Assembly: GCA_902574035.1 (NCBI GenBank)
Contig: CACGMC010000001.1
Location: 245,239-309,238, forward strand
DNA length: 64,000 bases
Reading direction: 5' to 3'
Source: an uncultured Pelagibacteraceae bacterium
GTDB lineage: Bacteria > Pseudomonadota > Alphaproteobacteria > Pelagibacterales > Pelagibacteraceae
The notes beneath the pieces were generated by a model. It had not been told where the DNA came from and made no database searches. It worked only from the letters and a program-made list of their open reading frames with translations. The position numbers were made by a program, and so were the translations under genes. This document shows, piece after piece, positions 26,513 through 35,233 of the stretch. How positions within the stretch are numbered: the first letter of the stretch is position 1; every line of letters begins with the position of its first letter.

Positions 26513-27343
26513 TTGGATATTCTCTCACAATCAGAAATTATTTATTTAATTTTTATAATGATCATAACAGCAATTCCTGCTGGGTTTGCTGCAGGTTTAT
26601 TTGGTATTGGCGGCGGTTTAATTACAGTTCCAATTTTGTTTTATATTTTTAGCACTTCAGGAATAGAACCTAGTTATTTAATGCATTTAGCAGTCGGCAC
26701 CTCGTTTGGAATTATAATTCCAACTTCTATTGTTTCTGTAATGACACACCATCAACATAAAGCTGTAGACTTTAACATTGTCAAAGGTTACGGGATATTT
26801 GTAGCTACTGGGGTTATTTTAGGAACAATTTTAGCAGCAAGTTTGAAAACTAAACCTTTAATTTTATTTTTCACAATTGTTGTTTATTTTTTAGCTTTTT
26901 ATTTACTCTTCCTTAAAGAGAAAGAAGAAAATTTGGATGTAAAAATAAGTTTACCATCCAGGATAATAGCAGGAATTGTAAGTGGTTTCATATCTGCACC
27001 TATGGGGATAGGAGGTGCAGTAATGAATGTGCCAATTTTAAAGTTCTTTGGTTACCCTATAAATAAAGCGATAGGAAGTGCTGCAGCCATTGGTTTTATT
27101 ATCGCCTTATTTGGTGCAGTAGGATTCTTAATATCTGGTTCATATCTTAATGCTCAGTTACCTCTTAGTATTGGATTTTTAAATATACCAGCATTTCTTA
27201 TATTTTTCCCAATTACAGCTTTCATGGCTAGGTTAGGGGCTAAAGCTAGTCATAGAATTAATAAAAAGAAAATGACTAAATATTTTGGTTTATTTTTAGT
27301 AGTTATAGGAACTAGATTTCTTTATGAATATTTTTCACTTTAA
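26513..27343 (+). CDS. TauE/SafE (TSUP) family sulfite/anion exporter
   Basis: The 276-residue membrane protein has about 8 predicted helices. It carries two copies of the family repeat: GLFGIGGGLITVP near the N-terminus and APMGIGGAVMNVP in the middle. The start is TTG 26513; the first ATG would cut into the first helix. TSUP members move sulfite, sulfonates or other organosulfur anions; the substrate here is unknown. It shares TTAA (27340-27343) with the stop of the convergent phosphomannomutase gene. Confidence 0.85.
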   Translation: MDILSQSEIIYLIFIMIITAIPAGFAAGLFGIGGGLITVPILFYIFSTSGIEPSYLMHLAVGTSFGIIIPTSIVSVMTHHQHKAVDFNIVKGYGIFVATGVILGTILAASLKTKPLILFFTIVVYFLAFYLLFLKEKEENLDVKISLPSRIIAGIVSGFISAPMGIGGAVMNVPILKFFGYPINKAIGSAAAIGFIIALFGAVGFLISGSYLNAQLPLSIGFLNIPAFLIFFPITAFMARLGAKASHRINKKKMTKYFGLFLVVIGTRFLYEYFSL

Positions 27344-28782
27344 ATTTTTTGATCGTACTCACCAATTTTACCAGTTTTTTGTAGTAAACCATCAATAAAT
27401 TCAAAAATCTTTCTTTTACGATCGTCAGATGTTGGGCTTTCTGTTACTACAACTAGCGAAGGTTTATTAGATGAAGCTCTTATTAAACCCCAAGATCCAT
27501 CTTCTAAAGAAAATCTCACACCATTAACAGTTAAAACTTCTACAATTTTTTGATTATCAATTTTAATATTTTCCTTTTGAATTTTTTGAACCTTTTTTAC
27601 CATATCATCAACAACTCCGTATTTTTCCTCATCTTTACAGAAGGGGGCCATAGTTGGAGTTTGATGTGTATTTGGTAATTCTTTCATCAGCTCACTCATT
27701 TTTTTGTTTTGATTATTTAACAAATGACAAACTTGTATTGCTGAATTTATTCCATCATCATAACCGTATCCTAAAGGTTGATTAAAAAAGAAATGCCCAC
27801 TTTTTTCAAAACCTGCCAAAGCTTTTTCTGTATTTACTTTTCTTTTGATATGCGAATGCCCTGTTTTCCAATAAATAGTCTTACAATTATTCTCCTCTAA
27901 AACTTTATCTTTTGAGTAAAGACCAGTTGACTTAACATCTACAATGAATTTAGAGCTTTTGTGTTTTGGTGCTAAGTTTCTAGCTATCAACAAGCCTATC
28001 TTATCTGAGAAAATTTCGTTACCCTTTTCGTCAATTACTCCACATCTATCTCCATCACCATCGAAACCAAATCCAATGTTTGCATTATTTTCTTTAACTG
28101 CTTTAGATATAGCATGAAGCATTTTTAGATCTTCAGGATTAGGATTGTATTTTGGAAAAGACCAGTCTAGCTTACAATCTAATTCCACTACATCACAACC
28201 TATGCCCCTTAAGATATCTGGTGCAAAAATTCCAGCTGTTCCATTTCCACAAGCGACCACAACTTTAATTTTTTTGTTAATTTTATTGTTTTTAATTAAA
28301 TCTTGGATGTATACATTTTTAAAGTCACTAATTTTTTTTAAATTGCCTTTACCTGATTTAAATTTATTATTAAGTGTAATATTCTTTAACTCAGTCATTT
28401 CTTCCGGAGCATGTGTTAATCCTTTTTTGATCCCCATTTTTACTCCAGTCCAACCATTTTCGTTATGACTAGCTGTTACCATTGCTATTGCATCGGAGTT
28501 TAAATTAAACTGAGCGAAGTAAACCATTGGGGAAAGAGACAAACCAACATCCTCAACATTGCAGCCTGTCGATAACAAACCTTCACTTAAAGCCGATTTA
28601 ATTTTTTCACTGTATGACCTATAATCGTGACCAACTGTTACTCTTGGATTAATTTTTTTTGTATGGCCTATTATTTGAGTTCCTAGGCCTTTTCCTAAAT
28701 TGGTGATTCCCTCTATATCGATGTCTTTTTCAAAGATCCATCGAGCATCGTATTCTCTAAAACCATTAGGATTGATTTTCAT
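27340..28782 (-). CDS. Phosphomannomutase/phosphoglucomutase
   Basis: The 480-residue alpha-D-phosphohexomutase has the phosphoserine loop TASHNENGW (Ser105), metal-binding DGDGDRCG (241-248), a sugar-binding GFEKSGHF and a C-terminal phosphate-binding RASSNKPSL. It interconverts hexose 1- and 6-phosphates (ManB/AlgC type) and so would supply mannose-1-phosphate for GDP-mannose (gmd) and glucose-1-phosphate for dTDP-glucose (rfbA). It is divergent from nrdA. Confidence 0.92.
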   Translation of the reverse strand: MKINPNGFREYDARWIFEKDIDIEGITNLGKGLGTQIIGHTKKINPRVTVGHDYRSYSEKIKSALSEGLLSTGCNVEDVGLSLSPMVYFAQFNLNSDAIAMVTASHNENGWTGVKMGIKKGLTHAPEEMTELKNITLNNKFKSGKGNLKKISDFKNVYIQDLIKNNKINKKIKVVVACGNGTAGIFAPDILRGIGCDVVELDCKLDWSFPKYNPNPEDLKMLHAISKAVKENNANIGFGFDGDGDRCGVIDEKGNEIFSDKIGLLIARNLAPKHKSSKFIVDVKSTGLYSKDKVLEENNCKTIYWKTGHSHIKRKVNTEKALAGFEKSGHFFFNQPLGYGYDDGINSAIQVCHLLNNQNKKMSELMKELPNTHQTPTMAPFCKDEEKYGVVDDMVKKVQKIQKENIKIDNQKIVEVLTVNGVRFSLEDGSWGLIRASSNKPSLVVVTESPTSDDRKRKIFEFIDGLLQKTGKIGEYDQKI

Positions 28783-28845
28783 GAGCTATAAATACTAGAG
28801 AATAAAGGCATTTGTTATTAAATGTTTATTAACAAAATTTTCCAC

Positions 28846-28874
28846 TTGCAAAAATAATCAGATGTTCTTATAAT
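28846..28874 (+). promoter_or_regulatory. Predicted sigma-70-type promoter of nrdAB
   Basis: TTGCAA at 28846-28851 and a perfect TATAAT at 28869-28874 are spaced by 17 bases. Transcription would begin near 28881, about 90 bases upstream of the nrdA start codon. Both NrdR-type boxes lie just downstream of it, a position suited to repression. Confidence 0.6.
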
Positions 28875-28887
28875 GTTCTATTGATTT

Positions 28888-28934
28888 TGATGGTATATAG
28901 TATATTAACATTATTGTAACACAACATATAGTTG
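28888..28934 (+). promoter_or_regulatory. nrdA: Two NrdR-type boxes upstream of nrdA
   Basis: Box 2 at 28919-28934 matches about 13 of 16 positions of the NrdR consensus as I recall it (acaCwAtATaTwGtgt). Box 1 at 28888-28903 matches about 10 of 16. Their starts are 31 bases apart, three helical turns, the usual arrangement for NrdR. The repressor NrdR would bind here when dATP is high and shut down nrdAB. The nrdR gene is not in the window. Confidence 0.6.
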
Positions 28935-28969
28935 TTTATTAACAATTAACCAGTAAAACAAGTAAAAAT

Positions 28970-30919
28970 ATGAGTAAAAACGTATCTTTGGCAATAAAAA
29001 AAGCTATGGGCAACATAAGCCAGCTGAACCAAAATGATCTATCTATAAATGGACCAAAAAAACCAGACTTATTCTCACTATCAGGTGAAACGGAACTATT
29101 TCAGAACGACAAAGGTATAACAATAAAAATTGATAGATCAAGAGATTCAAATTTAACCGATTTTGGAAGAGCAACATTGTCAGATAGATATCTTGGGCAA
29201 AACGAGTCATTTCAAGATCTTTTTGCAAGAGTAGCGAGTGTGTATGCCGATGATAATTTGCATGCTCAGAGATTATACAATTACATAAGCAACTTATGGT
29301 TCATGCCAGCTACTCCAGTGTTGTCTAACGGTGGAACTGAGAGAGGTTTGCCAATTTCATGTTTTTTAAATGAGGCAGGAGACAGTCTAGAAGGCATACT
29401 AGGGTTATGGAGTGAAAATGTTTGGTTGGCTGCTAGAGGAGGCGGTATCGGAAGTTATTGGGGAAACCTTAGATCAATAGGTGAAAAAATAGGTAAAGTT
29501 GGTAAAACATCAGGAATAATTCCCTTTATAAAAGTTATGGACTCCTTGACACTTGCTATTAGCCAAGGATCTTTAAGAAGAGGATCGGCTGCATGCTACC
29601 TTCCAATTGACCATCCAGAAATCGAGGAGTTTATCGAGATGAGAAGACCTACTGGTGGTGACGTAAACAGAAGATCACTTAACTTACATCATGGTGTTTT
29701 AGTTACAGATGATTTTATGAGAGCAGTTGAAACTGATGGTCAATGGGCACTTAGAAGTCCAAAAGATGGTACTGTGCAATCAACTATACCAGCGAGAAAT
29801 CTATGGATTAGATTATTAACTGCTAGAGTTGAGACAGGTGAGCCTTATATAGTTTTCATAGACACGGTTAATAGGCAAATTCCTCAACACCATAAACTAG
29901 CAGGATTAAAAGTTAAAACATCTAATCTTTGTAGCGAGATTACATTACCGACAGGAATTGATAATACTGGAAAAGAAAGAACTGCAGTTTGTTGTCTTTC
30001 ATCTTTAAACATTGAGAAGTACGATGAATGGAAAGACGATACTATGTTTATAGAAGATGTAATGAAATTCTTAGATAACGTGATGTCGGATTTTATTAAT
30101 AGAGCACCGGACAGTTTTAATAATGCAAAATATTCCGCAATGAGAGAAAGAAGTGTTGGTCTAGGGGTTATGGGTTTACATTCTTTTTTTCAACAAAAAA
30201 ATATTCCTTTCGGATCAGTAATGAGCAAGGTTTGGAATCAAAAAATTTTTAAACACATACAAGAAAAAGCCGATCAAGCTTCTGTCAAATTAGCCGAAGA
30301 AAGAGGCCCATGTCCCGATGCTGAAGAGTACGGTATCAAAGAGAGATTTTCAAATAAAACTGCTATAGCTCCGACAGCTTCTATCTCAGTTATTTGTGGA
30401 GGTGCATCTCCTGGAATTGAGCCTATAGCCGCGAATAGCTACACTCATAAAACTTTGTCCGGATCATTTAATGTAAGAAATAAATATCTAGCTAAAATTT
30501 TAGAAAAACATGGAAAGAACAATGATGAAACTTGGTCTTCTATTACTACTAATCAAGGATCTGTCTCACATTTAGATTTTTTAACAGATATTGAGAAAGA
30601 TACTTTTAAGACAGCTTTTGAAATAGACCAAAGATGGATTGTTGAACTTGGAGCGGATAGAACTCCAAATATATCTCAAGCTCAGTCAATAAATGTTTTC
30701 GTTCCAGCAGACATTCATAAAAAGGATTTACATCAAATACATTTTCAAGCATGGAAAAAAGGATTGAAAAGTCTGTATTATTGCAGATCAAAATCAATAC
30801 AAAGAGCTGAAAACGTTAACACTGGTTCTTCAACAGATGTGACAAAAAACGTTTATAAAGCTAATAAAGAATCAACTAATGAAGAAAACAAATACGAGGA
30901 GTGTTTATCATGTCAGTAG
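28970..30919 (+). CDS. nrdA: Ribonucleotide reductase, class I alpha subunit
   Basis: The 649-residue catalytic subunit reduces ribonucleoside diphosphates. Active-site parts are visible: PISCFLN (first redox Cys), NLCSEITLP (Asn-Cys-Glu radical chemistry), CCLSSLN (second redox Cys), and the C-terminal swinging CLSC pair. The N-terminus shows no ATP-cone pattern (no VxKRDG-type start), so overall dATP feedback through that domain appears absent. It is followed directly by nrdB, whose start lies inside the end of this gene. Confidence 0.93.
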   Translation: MSKNVSLAIKKAMGNISQLNQNDLSINGPKKPDLFSLSGETELFQNDKGITIKIDRSRDSNLTDFGRATLSDRYLGQNESFQDLFARVASVYADDNLHAQRLYNYISNLWFMPATPVLSNGGTERGLPISCFLNEAGDSLEGILGLWSENVWLAARGGGIGSYWGNLRSIGEKIGKVGKTSGIIPFIKVMDSLTLAISQGSLRRGSAACYLPIDHPEIEEFIEMRRPTGGDVNRRSLNLHHGVLVTDDFMRAVETDGQWALRSPKDGTVQSTIPARNLWIRLLTARVETGEPYIVFIDTVNRQIPQHHKLAGLKVKTSNLCSEITLPTGIDNTGKERTAVCCLSSLNIEKYDEWKDDTMFIEDVMKFLDNVMSDFINRAPDSFNNAKYSAMRERSVGLGVMGLHSFFQQKNIPFGSVMSKVWNQKIFKHIQEKADQASVKLAEERGPCPDAEEYGIKERFSNKTAIAPTASISVICGGASPGIEPIAANSYTHKTLSGSFNVRNKYLAKILEKHGKNNDETWSSITTNQGSVSHLDFLTDIEKDTFKTAFEIDQRWIVELGADRTPNISQAQSINVFVPADIHKKDLHQIHFQAWKKGLKSLYYCRSKSIQRAENVNTGSSTDVTKNVYKANKESTNEENKYEECLSCQ

Positions 30920-31920
30920 CAAAAAAAGAAAATACAAAGAAAATTATAGAGCCAAAAAAAATGGGATTATTGGTAGAAAATCCAGTTTATAAACCATTTA
31001 GGTATCCATGGTGTTACGATGCTTGGTTAACACAACAAAGAATTCATTGGTTGCCAGAAGAAGTACCACTTGGTGACGATGTTAGAGACTGGCAAAAAAA
31101 TTTATCTCAACCTGAAAAAAATTTAGTTACACAGATTTTTAGATTTTTTACTCAGGCAGACGTAGAAGTTAACAATTGTTACTTAAGACATTATACTACA
31201 GTTTTTAAACCCACAGAAGTGTTGATGATGATGACTGCTTTTGCGTCTATGGAAACTGTTCACGTAGCTGCTTATTCTCATTTATTAGACACAATTGGTA
31301 TGCCCGAGTCAGAGTACTCTGCTTTCATGAAGTATAAAGAAATGAAAGATAAATATGATTACATGCAAGGTTTTAATGTTAATTCAAAAGAGGACATTGC
31401 AAAAACTGTAGCAGTTTTTAGTGCCTTTACAGAAGGACTACAATTATTTGCTAGCTTTGCGATTCTATTGAATTTTCCGAGGCACAATAAACTTAAAGGC
31501 ATGGGCCAAATAGTAACTTGGTCCGTAAGAGATGAAACTCTACACTGTAATTCAATGATTAGAATATTTAAGGAGTTCATAAAAGAAAATCCAGAAATCT
31601 GGACGCCTAAATTAAAAAAAGAGCTTTATGAGGCTTGCAGAACAATCGTTGAGCATGAGGATGCTTTTATTGATTTAGCTTTTGAGATGGGTCCGATGAA
31701 AGGTTTAACAGCTCAAGAGGTAAAAGATTATATTAGGTTCATTGGAAATAGAAGATTAGTTCAATTAGGATTAGAACCTATTTATGATGTTAAAAAAAAT
31801 CCGTTAACGTGGTTAGATACTATGCTTAACGCGGTAGAACACATGAACTTTTTTGAGGGTAGAGCTACGGAGTACTCTAAAGCTTCAACTAAGGGAACGT
31901 GGGTTGAGGCATTTTCATAA
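30910..31920 (+). CDS. nrdB: Ribonucleotide reductase, class I beta subunit
   Basis: I start this at ATG 30910 (336 residues), not the GTG three codons earlier. Ferritin-like helices carry the di-iron ligands Asp84, Glu115 and His118, the radical Tyr122 in ETVHVAAYSH, and a second pair in RDETLHCNS. This is therefore a tyrosyl-radical class Ia-like protein. The gene overlaps nrdA by 10 bases, so translation is coupled. Confidence 0.94.
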   Translation: MSVAKKENTKKIIEPKKMGLLVENPVYKPFRYPWCYDAWLTQQRIHWLPEEVPLGDDVRDWQKNLSQPEKNLVTQIFRFFTQADVEVNNCYLRHYTTVFKPTEVLMMMTAFASMETVHVAAYSHLLDTIGMPESEYSAFMKYKEMKDKYDYMQGFNVNSKEDIAKTVAVFSAFTEGLQLFASFAILLNFPRHNKLKGMGQIVTWSVRDETLHCNSMIRIFKEFIKENPEIWTPKLKKELYEACRTIVEHEDAFIDLAFEMGPMKGLTAQEVKDYIRFIGNRRLVQLGLEPIYDVKKNPLTWLDTMLNAVEHMNFFEGRATEYSKASTKGTWVEAFS

Positions 31921-31926
31921 AATTTA

Positions 31927-32571
31927 TTGGATTTTAAATTCAAAAAATATTGGCGTAAAACTGGTTTAAACCCCAAATGGGGAAATAAATTAATTGAATT
32001 AATATATCAAAAAAAACCTCATCACTTTTTAGAAATTGGTGTTTTTTGTGGCGTAACTTCAAGGAACATCTGTGAGTTTTTAAATATAATAAAACAAGGT
32101 GATTTTACTTATACAGGCATAGATCTTTTTGGAGATGATAACGAAGATAATGAAGAAAAAAAACCAACTTATATCAAGCACCAAAAATTTTCCAACCCTT
32201 TAAAACATATTTATTACAACTTTTATTTGAAAGAAAATTTAAATTCTATAGAGAGTGTAAAGAAATTTTTAAAAAATTTTGAAAATAAAGTTTTCCTTTA
32301 TAAAGGCAACTCAAATAAAGTACTTAAAAATTTAGATATTAAAAAAATTGATTTTGCTTTTATTGATGGCGGGCATAGTTATGAAACAACATTAAATGAT
32401 ATTGAAATTGTTCATCAAAATATGAAAGGTAAAAAGGGAACAATCGTCTGTGATGATTATCAAGATGCTTCTTATATAACTGATGTTAAGAAAGCCATTG
32501 ATTATTATGTTAAAAAAGAAAATTTGTCTTTAAGAATCATAGAGGGCAAGTTTGCAGTAATTGAAATTTAA
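31927..32571 (+). CDS. Class I SAM-dependent methyltransferase
   Basis: The 214-residue protein has the SAM motif FLEIGVFCGVTS near 33-44 and FAFIDGGHSYE near 140-150, similar to the Methyltransf_24 group that includes sugar and small-molecule O-methyltransferases. The only plausible start is TTG 31927, since the first internal Met is far into the fold. It follows nrdB by 6 bases on the same strand, but no functional link to nucleotide reduction is known to me. It ends next to the convergent prpC stop. Confidence 0.75.
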   Translation: MDFKFKKYWRKTGLNPKWGNKLIELIYQKKPHHFLEIGVFCGVTSRNICEFLNIIKQGDFTYTGIDLFGDDNEDNEEKKPTYIKHQKFSNPLKHIYYNFYLKENLNSIESVKKFLKNFENKVFLYKGNSNKVLKNLDIKKIDFAFIDGGHSYETTLNDIEIVHQNMKGKKGTIVCDDYQDASYITDVKKAIDYYVKKENLSLRIIEGKFAVIEI

Positions 32572-33696
32572 TTATCTTTGATTTAGCAACATTACTTCTC
32601 TAACCTCTTGTCCTTTATATTTTGATAGAGGCCTAATCAATTTGTTTGAAGCATGTTGTTCCATTATATGAGCTGACCAACCTGTAATTCTAGACATTAC
32701 AAATATGGGAGTATAAAAATCTATATCTATTCCCATCATGTAATAAGTGGGTCCGCATGGAAAATCTACATTTGGGTGTATATTTTTTTTCTCTAACATA
32801 ACCTTTTCTAATATTTCGTATATTTGAGTATACTTCTCTTTTTTTAAAAGCTTTGCCACTTTAAACATGTAATGTTTCATAGTAGGTACTCTCGAGTCTC
32901 CAGTTCTATAAACCCTATGACCAAATCCCATAATAACCTTTTTCTTATCTAATGCATTTTCAATCCAAGCTTTAGCTTTTTCTGGTTTTTTTATTTCTTT
33001 CATCATATGCATTACGGCTTCGTTAGCTCCACCGTGCAAGGGACCTTTAAGTGAGGCTATCGCTCCTGTAATAGCACCGTGTAAATCAGACAAGCTACTT
33101 GTTATTGTTCTAGCAGTGAAAGTCGAAACATTAAAACTATGTTCAGCATAAAGAATTAGAGAAATATCAAAAGCTCTAACAATCTCTTTATCAGGAACTT
33201 TGTTAAACATCATTTTGAAAAAATTTTGTGAAAATGACAATTTTTTGTCTGGGGAAATAATTTTTTTACCTTTTCGATACCTAAAATAGGCCGCAACTGC
33301 TGTAGGCGTCTTCGCAAAAATTCTCATTGCTTTTCTCATGTTGGCTTTAGGAGAGTTATCTTTTGTATCTTTATCCTCTAAAGCCATCAAACTCACACAA
33401 GTTCTAATAACATCCATAGGATGTGCAGTTTTTGGCATTTTTTGAATATCATTTAAAATATGTTTTGAAAGTTTTCTCTCTGATCTTTCATCTTTAATAA
33501 ATTTTTTTAATTGTTTTTTGTTTGGTAATTCTCCGTGTAAAACTAAGTAGGCCACTTCCTCAAAATCACATTTGTCACATAATTCTTGAACCGTATAACC
33601 CCTGTAAGTAAGCGTACTCAATTCTGGAACAACATGTGATATCGTAGTTTCATCAACTACTATCCCTAATAAACCTTTTTTTATTTCTTCACTCAT
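32572..33696 (-). CDS. prpC: 2-Methylcitrate synthase (citrate synthase family)
   Basis: The 374-residue citrate-synthase-fold enzyme has the short N-terminus GLLGIVVDETTIS typical of PrpC, active-site His in SLKGPLHGGANEAV, GFGHRVYRTGDSR, and Asp in the HPNVDFPCG segment. It should condense propionyl-CoA with oxaloacetate. The assignment as PrpC rather than housekeeping citrate synthase rests on length, N-terminus and direct linkage to prpB (1-base overlap). No prpD or acnD is nearby. Confidence 0.88.
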   Translation of the reverse strand: MSEEIKKGLLGIVVDETTISHVVPELSTLTYRGYTVQELCDKCDFEEVAYLVLHGELPNKKQLKKFIKDERSERKLSKHILNDIQKMPKTAHPMDVIRTCVSLMALEDKDTKDNSPKANMRKAMRIFAKTPTAVAAYFRYRKGKKIISPDKKLSFSQNFFKMMFNKVPDKEIVRAFDISLILYAEHSFNVSTFTARTITSSLSDLHGAITGAIASLKGPLHGGANEAVMHMMKEIKKPEKAKAWIENALDKKKVIMGFGHRVYRTGDSRVPTMKHYMFKVAKLLKKEKYTQIYEILEKVMLEKKNIHPNVDFPCGPTYYMMGIDIDFYTPIFVMSRITGWSAHIMEQHASNKLIRPLSKYKGQEVREVMLLNQR

Positions 33697-34592
33697 TATT
33701 CATGCCCCTCAGTAGAAAAATCTGTAATTTTCTTATCCGGCGTATTGTATTTCTCATATTCTACGAGCTCATACAACCTTTTTCTAGTCTGCATTTTGTC
33801 TATAATATTATTTTGGTGACCATCTTTAAAAATAGATTTCAAACCCTCTTCTGCACTTTTCATAGCTAGTCTTTGAGTTGTAACTGGATAAATAACTAAA
33901 TTGTATCCTAAATTTTCCAGTTGTTTTTTATCTAATAATTTTGATTTACCAAATTCAGTCATATTGGCTAACAAATAGCCTTTTGAATTTTTTCTTACTT
34001 TTTCAAATTCTTTCTCATCTTTTAAAGCTTCAGGAAATATCATATCAGCACCTGCACTTTCATATGCTTTAATTCGATTAATTGTTTTATCTAAACCTTC
34101 AACCGTATTTGCATCTGTTCTAGCAATAATTAAAAAGTTTTTGTCTTTTCTTGATTTGACACATTCTTCAATTTTTTTAACCATTTCCTCAATAGAAATA
34201 AGTTCTTTATTATCTAAATGACCACACCTTTTTTCGGCAACTTGATCTTCAAGATGACAACCAGCTAAGCCTTTACCTTCAAAAACTTCAATTGTTTTTT
34301 TACAATTGCCAAAACCTGTATCAATATCAACTATTGTTGGTAAATCTGTAACCCTTGATATTTGAGAACTTCTATAGCTCACTTGTTCTAAAGATGTTAG
34401 ACCAATGTCCGGTAATCCTAAGTCATTTGACATTACTCCACCAGAAACATAGACACCATCGAAACCAATTTCAGCAATTAATTTTGCACATAAAGGATTA
34501 TAAGCTCCTGGAAACCTCAATAATTTTTTTGATTGCAATTTATTTATTAAGTTAGATCTTTTTTCTGCTACTGTTTTTTTTGTAAAGTGCAT
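33696..34592 (-). CDS. prpB: 2-Methylisocitrate lyase
   Basis: The 298-residue isocitrate-lyase-superfamily enzyme splits methylisocitrate to pyruvate and succinate. The signature KRCGH is at 121-125 within EDQVAEKRCGHLD, preceded by DIDTGFGN, and RTDAN follows. It runs into prpC with a 1-base overlap. It lies 41 bases after the LysE-type gene on the same strand, so gph, lysE, prpB and prpC may be one transcript. Confidence 0.92.
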   Translation of the reverse strand: MHFTKKTVAEKRSNLINKLQSKKLLRFPGAYNPLCAKLIAEIGFDGVYVSGGVMSNDLGLPDIGLTSLEQVSYRSSQISRVTDLPTIVDIDTGFGNCKKTIEVFEGKGLAGCHLEDQVAEKRCGHLDNKELISIEEMVKKIEECVKSRKDKNFLIIARTDANTVEGLDKTINRIKAYESAGADMIFPEALKDEKEFEKVRKNSKGYLLANMTEFGKSKLLDKKQLENLGYNLVIYPVTTQRLAMKSAEEGLKSIFKDGHQNNIIDKMQTRKRLYELVEYEKYNTPDKKITDFSTEGHE

Positions 34593-34633
34593 TTGCCAAA
34601 ATGTATATTAGAGCAGAGTATAAAAATCAAAGA

Positions 34634-35233
34634 TTATTTAAGTAAAATAAATAAGCCTGTTAAAACTAATAGTATTGCAAGTAAATATTCGATTGTTTTT
34701 TTAATCTTCAAATTTGTAACAAATTTTCTTAAACCACTACCAAATAAAGCCCAAACGCATATTGATGGAAAGCATATTACTGCAGCAGTAATTGTGACAA
34801 ATGCAACACCTATAAAAATATTTTCTTCGGTAGGAAAAAAACCTGAAGCTACCGTTACAGCTATAGACCACGCTTTGGGATTTACAAATTGAAAAATAGA
34901 AGCCTCATAAAATTTTAGAGGTCTTCCTGTTTCTTTTTGAATCATACTAAAAGAACCAATCATTGTTTTAGCTAGGTAAAGTAAATATAAAAAACATAAA
35001 ATTTTCATATAAAATTGAACCTGAGGATAAATTAAAAATAAATTTGCTAAACCAAAACAAGTTAATCCTATTTGAAATATATGACCAAGAGGAATTCCTA
35101 TTACGTGAGGCAAGGTTCTATAAAAACCAAATTTTAATCCAGAAGCAGTTAACATAGCATTATTTGGACCAGGAGTTATAAACATAGTAAAATAAAAAGT
35201 TGCTAGCGCCGAGAATAGGGCAAAAGTTATCAT
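34634..35233 (-). CDS. LysE/RhtB family amino-acid exporter
   Basis: The 199-residue membrane protein has about 5-6 predicted helices. It carries the family N-terminal signature FITPGPNNAMLTASGLKFG and FQFVNPKAWSIAV in the middle. Members export amino acids such as lysine, homoserine or threonine; the substrate here is unknown. It overlaps the phosphatase gene upstream by 4 bases. Confidence 0.87.
   Translation of the reverse strand: MITFALFSALATFYFTMFITPGPNNAMLTASGLKFGFYRTLPHVIGIPLGHIFQIGLTCFGLANLFLIYPQVQFYMKILCFLYLLYLAKTMIGSFSMIQKETGRPLKFYEASIFQFVNPKAWSIAVTVASGFFPTEENIFIGVAFVTITAAVICFPSICVWALFGSGLRKFVTNLKIKKTIEYLLAILLVLTGLFILLK

Larger units (their letters stand above)
28823..28945. repeat. 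13-base direct repeat flanking the nrd promoter
   Basis: TGTTTATTAACAA occurs at 28823-28835 and again at 28933-28945, exactly 110 bases apart, on either side of the nrdA promoter. Each copy contains the inverted arms TGTT and AACA, so a dimeric regulator could bind. The second copy overlaps the end of the second NrdR-type box. The function is unknown. Confidence 0.5.

Noticed and set aside
28823..28945. TTATTAACA within the repeat as DnaA boxes
   Set aside because: It differs from the TTATNCACA consensus at a key position (the conserved C before ACA), so I did not call it.
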